NCBI GenBank assembly: GCA_034434895.1
Contig: DAOTYI010000004.1
Span: 1-44,767 of the forward strand
Direction of reading: 5' to 3'
Source of the DNA: DAOTXL01 sp034434895
GTDB lineage: Bacteria; Chloroflexota; Anaerolineae; JAAYZQ01
DNA: 44,767 nt
Shown: positions 15,397 through 22,722 of the stretch, in pieces
Position numbering within the stretch: the first letter of the stretch is position 1
Layout of the letters: each line of letters starts with the position of its first letter
The notes under the pieces: generated by a model
What the model was told of the DNA's origin: nothing
Databases searched by the model: none
Seen by the model: only the letters and a program-made list of their open reading frames with translations
Program-made: the position numbers and the translations under genes

Positions 15397-16785
15397 GTGA
15401 GTTCAACCACAGATCGTTCGCTGCCTGAGGCTCAGAAGCTGTGGCAGGCAGTCCTCGGCGAGTTGCAGTTACAGATGACCCGGCCTACGTTCGACACCTG
15501 GCTGCGGGGAAGCCAGGTTCTGTCCTGTGAAAAGGGCCACTTTCTGGTCCGCGTGCAACATGCCTACGCGGTGGACTGGTTGCACAACCGCCTGCGGCGC
15601 GTGATCGAGCGGACGCTCCGGCGGCATGCCGGCCCCGAAGCGCAGATCACCTTCACCGCCTGCGGTCCGGTGACAGACGAGAACCTGGCGTTGGTGCCCG
15701 AAACGGTCACCGAGGAGGCTGACCTTCTGCCTCAGAGACCGGCCAGGATCAACGGCCGGGCTTCCACCACCCTGAATCCCCGCTACACCTTCGACACCTT
15801 TGTCGTTGGGGCCAATACCCGGCTGGCCCATGCCGCCTGCCTGGCCGTGGCCGAAAACCCGGTCCACGCCTACAACCCTTTGTTCCTCTACGGCGGGGTC
15901 GGCCTGGGCAAGACCCACCTGCTCCATGCCCTGGGCCAGGCTATCCAACAGCGGGGCCTGTCGGTCCTCTATGTCTCGTCTGAATGGTTCACCAATGATC
16001 TGATCAGCGCCATCCGCGAGCAAAAGACCGAGGAGTTTCGGGCCAGGTACCGCCATAATGATGTGCTGCTGGTGGATGACATCCAGTTCATCGCCGGCAA
16101 GGAGCGGACCCAGGAGGAGTTTTTCCACACCTTCAACGCGCTGCATGGTGCGGGCAAACAGATCGTCATCTCCTGCGACCGGCCCCCCAAGGCGTTGGTG
16201 GCGTTGGAGGATCGGCTCCGCTCCCGTTTCAGTTGGGGACTGATCGCGGACGTGCAGCCACCCGATTTCGAGACACGGGTCGCCATTCTGCGGGCCAAGG
16301 CCGCTGCCCTGTCGGCCCCGGTGCCCGATGAGGTGCTGGCCTACATCGCCCGCAAAATCCCCAGCAACATCCGCGAACTGGAAGGGGCATTAAACCGCGT
16401 TGTGGCTCACGCCAGCCTGATGCATGCGCCGCTGAACCTGGACACGGCCCGGATGGCGCTGGAGGGCCTCCTGACCCAAACAGCCGACCTGTCACCGGCG
16501 CGGATCATGGCGGCAGTAGCCCGGCACTATGGCCTCTCTGAAGCGGATCTGACCGGGCCGAGCCGGACGCGGGCGGTGTCGGTCCCCCGCCAACTGTGCA
16601 TGTACCTCATCCGCGAAGAGACCGGGGCCTCGCTGCCGGAGATCGGCCAGCTCCTGGGCGGACGGGACCACACCACCATCCTGCACGGCTGCGAAAAGAT
16701 CGGCGTCCAGATCGAGACCGACGAGCATCTTCGCCGTGACTGGCTGGCGATCAAGGGGCGGCTGGCGGAGGGTACCGGGGTTTAG
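15397..16785 (+). CDS. dnaA: Chromosomal replication initiator protein DnaA
   Basis: The 462-residue protein has all DnaA domains. An N-terminal self-assembly domain contains TFDTWLRG. Next is a short linker, then the AAA+ core with Walker A GGVGLGKTH at about 165-173, Walker B VLLVDDIQF and the arginine-finger/sensor region. The C-terminal domain carries the DnaA-box-binding signature DHTTILHGCEKI. It melts the replication origin in the ATP form. I chose the GTG at 15397, which follows CGGAGAG at a good distance, over a GTG at 15367 inside the palindrome. The neighbours are not dnaN and recF: valS converges from the other side. Whether this is the only dnaA of the genome is unknown. Confidence 0.95.
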   Translation: MSSTTDRSLPEAQKLWQAVLGELQLQMTRPTFDTWLRGSQVLSCEKGHFLVRVQHAYAVDWLHNRLRRVIERTLRRHAGPEAQITFTACGPVTDENLALVPETVTEEADLLPQRPARINGRASTTLNPRYTFDTFVVGANTRLAHAACLAVAENPVHAYNPLFLYGGVGLGKTHLLHALGQAIQQRGLSVLYVSSEWFTNDLISAIREQKTEEFRARYRHNDVLLVDDIQFIAGKERTQEEFFHTFNALHGAGKQIVISCDRPPKALVALEDRLRSRFSWGLIADVQPPDFETRVAILRAKAAALSAPVPDEVLAYIARKIPSNIRELEGALNRVVAHASLMHAPLNLDTARMALEGLLTQTADLSPARIMAAVARHYGLSEADLTGPSRTRAVSVPRQLCMYLIREETGASLPEIGQLLGGRDHTTILHGCEKIGVQIETDEHLRRDWLAIKGRLAEGTGV

Positions 16786-16793
16786 GCCCCAAG

Positions 16794-16837
16794 CCCTCCC
16801 GCAGGGTCTGAAACCTGCGGGAGGGTGATCCTTTTTT
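16794..16837 (+). terminator. Hairpin terminator after dnaA, possibly shared with valS
   Basis: CCCTCCCGCAGG (16794-16805) pairs perfectly with CCTGCGGGAGGG (16814-16825) around an eight-base loop, followed by six T at 16832-16837. It lies between the convergent dnaA and valS stops. It acts clearly for dnaA; there is no T-run on the other side for valS. The same palindrome core occurs in split form before the SHMT fusion gene (34956-35035). Confidence 0.9.
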
Positions 16838-16839
16838 GT

Positions 16840-19599
16840 TCAGCTTTCCAGCGCCTGGAGCCGGGCCTCCAGCCGCGCCCGGCGCTCCCGCTGCTCCGCC
16901 AGGCGGTCACGCTGCTGTTGGACCACGTGAGGAGGAGCTTTGGCGATGAACCCCTCGTTGGCCAATATCCCCTCAGCGCGGGCGATCTCCCGGTCGGCGT
17001 CGGCCAGAGCTTTGCGCAGCCGGGCGGTCTCCTGCTCCAGGTCCACCAGGCCGGCCAGAGGCAGGTAGGCCTCCACCCCCTCGGCGGCCACCAGGGCTAT
17101 GGCCTTTTTCGGCTTTTCGGCCAGCGCAGGGGTGAGGGTCAGTTGCGCATCATCCACCCTGGCCAGGAAGGTGAGCAGGCCGCGTTGCGCCTCCAGCAGC
17201 GAGAGTTTTTCCCCGCCGACGAGGATGGCCGGGATCGGCCTGCCGGGCGTCACGTCGAACTCGGCGCGGGCGTTGCGCACCTGACGGATCAGGTCCATGA
17301 GCAGCGCCATGTCGGCTTCGGCCTGGGCATCCAGGCAGGCCGTGTCGGCGGTGGGCCAGGGGGTGATCATCAACGCTTCTCCCCAGCCATCGCCGCCCCA
17401 TGCTGCCTTCAGGTGCTGCCAGATCTCCTCGGTGACGAAGGGCATGAACGGGTGGAGCAGCCGCAACGCCTTCTCCAGCGTCGCCACCAACGTGGCCTGA
17501 GCGGCCGCTTTGGCAGCCGGATCGTCGCCGTAGAGCCGGATCTTGCAGGCTTCGATATACCAGTCGCAGAACTCACTCCACAGGAAATCGTAGATGCGCC
17601 GTCCCGCCTCGGCATATTGGCAGGCATCGAACAGCTCTGTCACCTGGCCGATCAGACGGTTCAGGCGGCTGACGATCCAGCGGTCGGGCAGGCTCCAATA
17701 TCTGGTCTCGAATCTCTCATTTGCGAGTGGATATTGGAGATTGGAGATTATAAACCGGGCCGCGTTCCAGATTTTGTTGGCAAAGTTGCGGGCGCCTTCC
17801 AGTCGGCGAGGGTCCAGGTTCATGTCGTTACCCGGCGTGGAGCTGGTCAACAGGGTGTAACGCAGGGCATCGGCCCCCACCCGTTCGACGATGTTCAGCG
17901 GGTCATACTCCTCAATGTCCTCCATGGACTTGCTGATCTTCTTGCCCTCGGCATTTCTGACCAGGCCATGCAGATACACCATCTTGTAGGGGGCCTGGCC
18001 GGTCATCTCCAGACCCAACATCATCTCCCGCGCCACCCAGAAAAAGAGGATGTCATAGCCGGTCTCGCGCATATCGGTAGGGTAGAAACGGCGCATATCG
18101 GGCGTGTCATCGGGCCAGCCCAGCGTGGAGAAGGGCCACAACCCGGAGCTGAACCAGGTATCGAGCACATCGGGGTCCTGGTGGAGATGGGGGCTGCCGC
18201 AGTGGGTGCAGGCCGGTGGATCCTCCAGCTCGCAGCTCTGCCCGCCGCACTCCTCACAGTACCACACCGGGATCCGATGGCCCCACCATAGCTGGCGGCT
18301 GATGCACCACGGGCGGATGTTTTCCATCCAATGAAAGAAGCGTCGTTCTTCCCGTTCCGGGAGGATGATCGTTTCGCCCCGGCGCACCGCCTCCATGGCC
18401 GCCTGCGCCAGCGGTTTGACATCGAGAAACCATTGGGTGCTGATGCGCGGTTCCACCACCGTGTGACAGCGTTCGCAGTGGTCCACGCTGTGGTGGTAGG
18501 GCTCGACCCGGAGCAGCAATCCTTCTTGCTGAAAGTCACGCACCACCGCCTGACGGCACTCGTAGCGGTCCATCCCGGCATAGGGGCCGGCCAGCTCGTT
18601 CATCCGGCCGGTGGCGGTGAGCACCGTGGGGGCCTCCAGCCCGTGGCGCAACCCGGTCTCATAGTCGTCCGGGTCGTGGGCGGGCGTGATCTTGACCGCC
18701 CCGGTGCCGAACTCCGGGTCTACCGCCTGGTCGGCGATGATGGGGATGCGCCGCCCCAGGACCGGCAGCACCGCCATCCGGCCGATCAGCCGGGCAAAGC
18801 GCGGATGGCCTTCGTGCGTGGCCACGGCGGTATCGCCCATGATCGTCTCCGGGCGGGCGGTGGCCATCTCGATAAACTCGGTCGCGCCCTCGGCCCAACG
18901 ACCGCTGCCCCAGGGGTGTTTCGGCCCATCCCAGTCGTCGTTGACGATGGGATAGCGGATGGTCCACAAGTAGTCGTCGTGCTCTTCGGGAACGGCCTCC
19001 AGGTCGGAGATGGCGCTCTCACAACGAGGGCACCAGTTCACCAGATAGGCCCCCCGGTAGATCAGGCCCTTTTTATACAAGCGCACAAAGGCGGTGCGCA
19101 CGGCGCGGCTCAGACCCTCGTCCAGGGTAAAGCGGTCGCGGTCCCAATCGCAACTGACGCCCAACCGCTTGTGCTGCTGGGTGATGCGGGCATGGTAGAA
19201 ATTCTTCCATTCCCATACCTTTTCCACAAACTTTTCGCGCCCCAGGTCGTGACGGGTGAGGCCTTCTTTGCGCAGTTCCCGTTCCACCACATTTTGTGTG
19301 GCGATGCCGGCGTGGTCGGCGCCGGGCAGATAGAGGGTTTCATAGCCTTTCATCCGGTAGTAGCGGGCCATCAGGTCTTCGATGGCTGCCGTCAGGGCAT
19401 GGCCCAGGTGCAGCGCCCCGGTCACATTGGGCGGCGGCATGGTGATGCACCAGGCCGGACCGTTGGCCAGGGCCAGGCCCTTCTCCACACAGGTCTCCGG
19501 CTTGAAGTAGCCCTGCGACTCCCACCAGGCGTATAACCGCTCCTCCGTGGTATGCGGGTTATAGGTTTTTTCCATCTCGATTTTATCGTTTTCGCCCAT
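16840..19599 (-). CDS. valS: Valyl-tRNA synthetase
   Basis: The 919-residue class I synthetase charges tRNA-Val. It has the HIGH motif as PPPNVTGALHLGH (HLGH at 64-67), the KMSKS loop in the variant form KISKS, an inserted editing (CP1) domain that removes mischarged Thr, an anticodon-binding helical domain, and a C-terminal coiled coil rich in Arg, Glu and Ala. Length is normal for bacterial ValRS. A second ATG at residue 9 is also possible. It lies 46 bases after a methyltransferase gene, and both are downstream of a T-box leader, which is the expected control for an aminoacyl-tRNA synthetase. Confidence 0.97.
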   Translation of the reverse strand: MGENDKIEMEKTYNPHTTEERLYAWWESQGYFKPETCVEKGLALANGPAWCITMPPPNVTGALHLGHALTAAIEDLMARYYRMKGYETLYLPGADHAGIATQNVVERELRKEGLTRHDLGREKFVEKVWEWKNFYHARITQQHKRLGVSCDWDRDRFTLDEGLSRAVRTAFVRLYKKGLIYRGAYLVNWCPRCESAISDLEAVPEEHDDYLWTIRYPIVNDDWDGPKHPWGSGRWAEGATEFIEMATARPETIMGDTAVATHEGHPRFARLIGRMAVLPVLGRRIPIIADQAVDPEFGTGAVKITPAHDPDDYETGLRHGLEAPTVLTATGRMNELAGPYAGMDRYECRQAVVRDFQQEGLLLRVEPYHHSVDHCERCHTVVEPRISTQWFLDVKPLAQAAMEAVRRGETIILPEREERRFFHWMENIRPWCISRQLWWGHRIPVWYCEECGGQSCELEDPPACTHCGSPHLHQDPDVLDTWFSSGLWPFSTLGWPDDTPDMRRFYPTDMRETGYDILFFWVAREMMLGLEMTGQAPYKMVYLHGLVRNAEGKKISKSMEDIEEYDPLNIVERVGADALRYTLLTSSTPGNDMNLDPRRLEGARNFANKIWNAARFIISNLQYPLANERFETRYWSLPDRWIVSRLNRLIGQVTELFDACQYAEAGRRIYDFLWSEFCDWYIEACKIRLYGDDPAAKAAAQATLVATLEKALRLLHPFMPFVTEEIWQHLKAAWGGDGWGEALMITPWPTADTACLDAQAEADMALLMDLIRQVRNARAEFDVTPGRPIPAILVGGEKLSLLEAQRGLLTFLARVDDAQLTLTPALAEKPKKAIALVAAEGVEAYLPLAGLVDLEQETARLRKALADADREIARAEGILANEGFIAKAPPHVVQQQRDRLAEQRERRARLEARLQALES

Positions 19600-19621
19600 C
19601 TTCCATCATCCTTTCGTATTT

Positions 19622-19649
19622 GTAGGGCAACTGCGAGCAGTTGCCCTAC
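19622..19649. repeat. GTAGGGCAACTG-type palindrome between methyltransferase and valS
   Basis: GTAGGGCAACTG and CAGTTGCCCTAC form a perfect 12-base stem with a CGAG loop. The methyltransferase stop codon lies inside the right arm, and the valS start is 22 bases on. No T-run follows on the minus strand, so termination here is unlikely. Confidence 0.8.
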
Positions 19650-20392
19650 CGGTTGCCCTGCTTGCGTGCCACCACAATCATCCGCTTGCTGTACAGGTCA
19701 AACTTGCTCCCGTCGAAGTCACCATAGATCGCCGTCGGCGACAGTCCCACCCGTTGCAGCATGTCCGACAGCTCCGGGGCGGTATAGTAGCGCACCGAGT
19801 GGGTCAGGCTCTCCGCCTGTCCCCCTTCCAGCCAGGTGCAGGTCATCGTAAAGCGGCAGGTCAGCGGGTCAAAGTCGCTCTCCTCCAGGATCACAGCCCG
19901 TCCGTGGCGGCGCCAGGCGCGAGGCCACAGGCGCAGCAGGTAATAATCCCGGTTGGACAGGTCCAGCAGGAACTGCCCACCCGGCCTGAGCACCTGGCAG
20001 ACCTGGCGCAAGACCTGGAGGTTTTCGGCCTCAGCGTCAAAGTAGCCAAACGCGGTGAACAGGTTGATGCAGGCATCGAACTGCCCCTGCCAGGGCAGCC
20101 AGCGCATGTCCCCCTGTACCCATTGCACCTCAACCCCTGCTGCCTGTGCCGTCCGCCGGGCCTGTTCCAGCATATAGGCCGACCGGTCCAGACCGGTCAC
20201 CTGGTAGCCGGCCTGGGCCAGGGGTACGGCATGACGGCCCTGGCCGCAACACAGGTCCAGGACCCGCGCCCCCGGTTGGAGGCTCAACAAAGCCAGGACC
20301 CCGGCCACTTCCTGAGCCGTGCGCTCCGGCCCCAGGATCGTATTGAAGATACGCAAATAGAGCTCATTGAAATAGACATCCCACCAGGGCAT
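19646..20392 (-). CDS. Class I SAM-dependent methyltransferase
   Basis: The 248-residue protein has the Rossmann SAM-binding motif I VLDLCCGQGRH (44-54), an acidic motif II residue in TGLDRS, a QGDMRWLPW block and the post-motif VLRPGGQFLLDL. The C-terminal third is a small beta region of the kind that closes over a small-molecule substrate. The substrate is not known. The start ATG 20392 follows AGAGGAA; an upstream reading to 20437 enters repeat sequence. It is the first gene after the T-box leader and lies ahead of valS. A role in tRNA-Val or translation is therefore imaginable, but nothing in the protein shows it. Confidence 0.87.
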   Translation of the reverse strand: MPWWDVYFNELYLRIFNTILGPERTAQEVAGVLALLSLQPGARVLDLCCGQGRHAVPLAQAGYQVTGLDRSAYMLEQARRTAQAAGVEVQWVQGDMRWLPWQGQFDACINLFTAFGYFDAEAENLQVLRQVCQVLRPGGQFLLDLSNRDYYLLRLWPRAWRRHGRAVILEESDFDPLTCRFTMTCTWLEGGQAESLTHSVRYYTAPELSDMLQRVGLSPTAIYGDFDGSKFDLYSKRMIVVARKQGNR

Positions 20393-20406
20393 GATCGTTC
20401 CTCTCA

Positions 20407-20512
20407 GAGCTTGTCTGACAACCACCAAGGACACCAAGGGTATTCGTTTCCTTCGTGTTCCTTTGTGGCCTTTGTGGCCTTTGTGGTAAGCTTTTCAGAC
20501 CAGATCTCAGAC
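20407..20512 (+). repeat. CAAAG-family palindromic repeat, copy B
   Basis: It starts GAGCTTGTCTGACAACCACC, carries CACCAAGG words, then TTCGTTTCCTTCGTGTTCC and three TTTGTGG words, and ends GGTAAGCTTTTCAGACC. The two ends are inverted. It is inserted between the T-box terminator (20530) and the methyltransferase start (20392), and becomes part of the operon's transcript. Confidence 0.88.
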
Positions 20513-20529
20513 CGGCAAGGTCTTGACAA

Positions 20530-20840
20530 CAGAAACCCCTTTCATCTACAAGGACGAAAGGGGTTCCTTCCGTGGTACCACCCTGTTTGGCAGACAGCAG
20601 AGATTCTGTCTGCCCACTCTGGCGCGATAACGGGCACACCCGGGTTGGCTTACTGCGAAAATTCGCCATCAGCCAACCAGCTCCCAGGCGACCTTCGGCG
20701 GATAGCCGCTGCAGGGGGCTTGCAGCCGGTGACCCCCCTCTCTGCCGGACGCAATGGTCCGTTCATCAGGGCCGGTCCGCCTACTCCTCCTGTTCCTCGC
20801 TGTTCCGATATGGGCGGAATCAATTCCGCGCTACGATCAG
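20530..20840 (-). promoter_or_regulatory. T-box leader, probably valine-responsive
   Basis: On the minus strand AGGGTGGTACCACGG (20584-20570) is the T-box sequence that pairs with the tRNA acceptor end. It is followed by a terminator-like hairpin, AACCCCTTTC against GAAAGGGGTT (20565-20534). Upstream are a Stem I with GGCGGA/TCCGCC and AGTA, AGAGAG and GGCTGCAAG features, a GTTGGCT/AGCCAAC stem, and a GGCAGACAG Stem III. After Stem I comes CCGAAGGTCGCC. GTC at 20692-20690 is the likely valine specifier, consistent with valS two genes downstream, but GGT (Gly) in an adjacent register cannot be fully excluded. Uncharged tRNA-Val should allow read-through. Confidence 0.9.
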
Positions 20841-20844
20841 GAGC

Positions 20845-20873
20845 ATTATACCCGATCCTCACGAGTCTGTCAA
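20845..20873 (-). promoter_or_regulatory. Perfect consensus promoter of the T-box/valS operon
   Basis: The minus strand reads TTGACA (20873-20868), 17 bases, then TATAAT (20850-20845): full consensus at both boxes. Transcription would begin near 20838, at the start of the T-box leader. Its -35 box is one arm of the palindrome shared with the secD promoter. Confidence 0.93.
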
Positions 20874-20887
20874 GTGAGCTTGACAGA
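20866..20887. promoter_or_regulatory. Palindrome formed by two back-to-back -35 boxes
   Basis: TCTGTCAAG (20866-20874) and CTTGACAGA (20879-20887) are perfect inverted repeats around TGAG. Each arm contains one TTGACA -35 element, pointing outward. A protein bound to the palindrome would cover both -35 boxes, so it could be an operator; it may equally be a by-product of two consensus promoters placed seven bases apart. Confidence 0.7.
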
Positions 20888-20908
20888 TGACAGGCCCTGG
20901 AGTATAAT
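20880..20908 (+). promoter_or_regulatory. Perfect consensus promoter of the secD operon
   Basis: TTGACA at 20880-20885, 17 bases, TATAAT at 20903-20908. Transcription would begin near 20915, giving a leader of about 78 bases that includes the hairpin at 20933-20958. Confidence 0.93.
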
Positions 20909-20932
20909 CGCACCGTTTGCGTGCAGCAAAAG

Positions 20933-20958
20933 GGAGCACAGGCTTCAGCCTGTGCTCC
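20933..20958. repeat. GCACAGG-type palindrome in the secD leader
   Basis: GGAGCACAGGCT and AGCCTGTGCTCC form a perfect 12-base stem with a two-base centre. It ends 34 bases before the secD ATG. A related hairpin is before sppA (11051-11070). Confidence 0.75.
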
Positions 20959-20992
20959 AGTACGAATCGTTGGGAGGAACCGTGCAAAGGAG

Positions 20993-22672
20993 ATGAAAAA
21001 CAAAAACATCGCTCTGCTGACCATCATCATCCTCCTGGCCCTGATAGCAGGCTACGTTGATCTGCCCAAGAGTCCCGGCCTGCACATCGGGTCGTTCAGC
21101 CGTGATTTCAAGATCAGGCAGGGGTTGGACCTGCAGGGCGGGTTGCAGGTCTTGCTGGAAGCAGACCTGCCGCCTGACCAGGAGATCGAGGCCGGTTCGA
21201 TTGACCAGGCGGCCAGGATCATCGGCAACCGGGTCAACGCTCTGGGGGTCGTTGAACCGCTGGTGCAGACCCAGGGATCCAGGCGCATCATCGTCGAACT
21301 GCCGGGCGTCGAGGACCCGGAACAGGCCATTGCCACCCTGCGCGAAACCAGCCTGCTGGAGTTTGTGGATGCCGGCAATATATTTTTGCCGGTGGGCACG
21401 ATCATTCAGACCACCTATCCGCAGCTCTGGTCTGAAGGGGCAACGACCCACGAGGTTGGGCCGGCGCCGACCATCACCCCCACTGCGATCAGCCCGACCC
21501 CGTCGCCAACCCCGTTGCTGACGGCCACCGCCCCGATCACCGCCACCACGGGCCTGAGCCTGGAGGTACCTGCTGTCACCACCGAAGCCGTGCCGATCGC
21601 GGCTGCGCCGACTCCATCGCCTACGCCGGCAACCCCAACGCGGGTCTATGCCACCGTCCTGACCGGCAACGATCTCAAAGCCGCCAACCCCTATCGCGAT
21701 CCCAATACCGGCCAGTTTGGCATCGCCTTTGAGCTGACCGACGCCGGAGCCCGGGTCTTTGCCGACTTTACCACTGCCCATGCCGACTATGACAGGACCC
21801 CCTATTACTATCTGGCCATTGTCCTGGACAAAGAGGTGATCTCCTGCCCGCACATCAAGAGCCCTATCCCTGAAGGCAAAGGGGAGATTTCGGGCAACTT
21901 TACGCTGGATGAGGCCAACCGGCTGGCGATTCAACTGCGCTACGGCGCGCTGCCTGTCCCGTTGCGGGTGGAAACCACCCGCTCTATCGGGCCGACGCTG
22001 GGTCAGGATTCGATCCAGCGCAGCATCCGGGCCGGTGCGGTGGGCCTGAGCATCGTCCTGCTGTTTATGCTGGTCTACTACCGCCTGCCCGGTTTCCTGG
22101 CCAACCTGGCCCTGATCCTGTACGGCCTGCTCAACCTGGCCGTCTACAAGGCCGGCTGGCCTGTCCTGCTCCTGATCGGCCTGGTGATGATTGTCAGCTA
22201 CCTGCTGGACCGCAGGGATGTGTGGCCGGCCCTCCTCGGCGTGGTTTTGCTCCTGCTCACCTTCGGCACGGCCATCGCCGGTTTTGCCGGAGTCACCCTG
22301 ACTCTGCCGGCCATCACCGGCTTTATCCTGTCCACCGGCATGGCTGTGGATGCCAACATCCTGGTCTTTGAGCGGATGAAGGAGGAGCTGCGCGCCGGGC
22401 GGAGTCTGGGTTCGGCGATAGAAGCCGGTTTCAGCCGGGCCTGGACCTCCATCCGTGATTCGAACATCTCGACCCTGATCACCTGCCTCATCCTGTACCT
22501 GTTTGGCACCCGCTTCGGGGCAGGAACTGTTCAGGGGTTTGCCGTGACTCTGGCATTGGGGGTGATCATCAACATCTTTACCGCCATCACCGTCACGCGC
22601 ACCTTCTTCCGCCTGGTCTTTGACTGGCTGGGGGACAGGTTCCGGGTCCACAGGCTGCTGATGGGCATCTAA
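20993..22672 (+). CDS. secD: Protein translocase subunit SecD with unusual insertions
   Basis: SecD with SecF uses the proton gradient to help SecYEG release exported proteins. The 559-residue protein has a first helix (7-23), a large exported domain, and the RND-type membrane part with GLSIVLLFMLVYYRLPG and TGMAVDANILVFERMKEEL. Two oddities: a Thr/Pro-rich linker (about 157-217) interrupts the exported domain, and the membrane part has about 45 extra residues (about 383-427) that look like two added helices between canonical helices two and three. The ATG at 20993 has AGGAG directly adjacent and GGGAGG 15 bases off. A four-codon GTG frame (20981-20995) overlaps it as ATGA, so the start context is unusual. 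Confidence 0.93.
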   Translation: MKNKNIALLTIIILLALIAGYVDLPKSPGLHIGSFSRDFKIRQGLDLQGGLQVLLEADLPPDQEIEAGSIDQAARIIGNRVNALGVVEPLVQTQGSRRIIVELPGVEDPEQAIATLRETSLLEFVDAGNIFLPVGTIIQTTYPQLWSEGATTHEVGPAPTITPTAISPTPSPTPLLTATAPITATTGLSLEVPAVTTEAVPIAAAPTPSPTPATPTRVYATVLTGNDLKAANPYRDPNTGQFGIAFELTDAGARVFADFTTAHADYDRTPYYYLAIVLDKEVISCPHIKSPIPEGKGEISGNFTLDEANRLAIQLRYGALPVPLRVETTRSIGPTLGQDSIQRSIRAGAVGLSIVLLFMLVYYRLPGFLANLALILYGLLNLAVYKAGWPVLLLIGLVMIVSYLLDRRDVWPALLGVVLLLLTFGTAIAGFAGVTLTLPAITGFILSTGMAVDANILVFERMKEELRAGRSLGSAIEAGFSRAWTSIRDSNISTLITCLILYLFGTRFGAGTVQGFAVTLALGVIINIFTAITVTRTFFRLVFDWLGDRFRVHRLLMGI

Positions 22673-22674
22673 AT

Positions 22675-22703
22675 GTGGGGCAACGGCCAGCAGTTGCCCT
22701 GCT
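22675..22703. repeat. Loose GGGCAAC palindrome before secF
   Basis: GGGGCAAC and GTTGCCCT pair around a short centre in the gap between secD and secF. It resembles the GTAGGGCAACTG palindromes before dnaA and valS. It ends 20 bases before the secF start, ahead of AGGAGG. Confidence 0.55.
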
Positions 22704-22722
22704 GTCTCAGGAGGATGGGAAT

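Larger units (their letters stand above)
20393..20992. other. 600-base regulatory region between divergent operons
   Basis: From left to right this region holds the CAAAG repeat copy B, the T-box terminator and antiterminator, the T-box stems, two back-to-back promoters around 20845-20908, and the hairpin before secD. Two short open frames across it (for example 20754-20996) overlap the T-box RNA and are not considered genes. Confidence 0.75.

Noticed and set aside
19622..19649. Intrinsic terminator between the methyltransferase gene and valS
   Set aside because: The stem is perfect but no T-run follows on the minus strand, and the same palindrome lies before dnaA and secF where termination makes no sense.
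20754..20996. Short plus-strand frame across the promoters and T-box
   Set aside because: It overlaps the T-box RNA and both promoters; the encoded sequence has no resemblance to a protein family.
20945..22651. 568-residue minus-strand frame opposite secD
   Set aside because: It is rich in Gly, Asp, Gln and Arg with no domain, and secD is certain on the plus strand.
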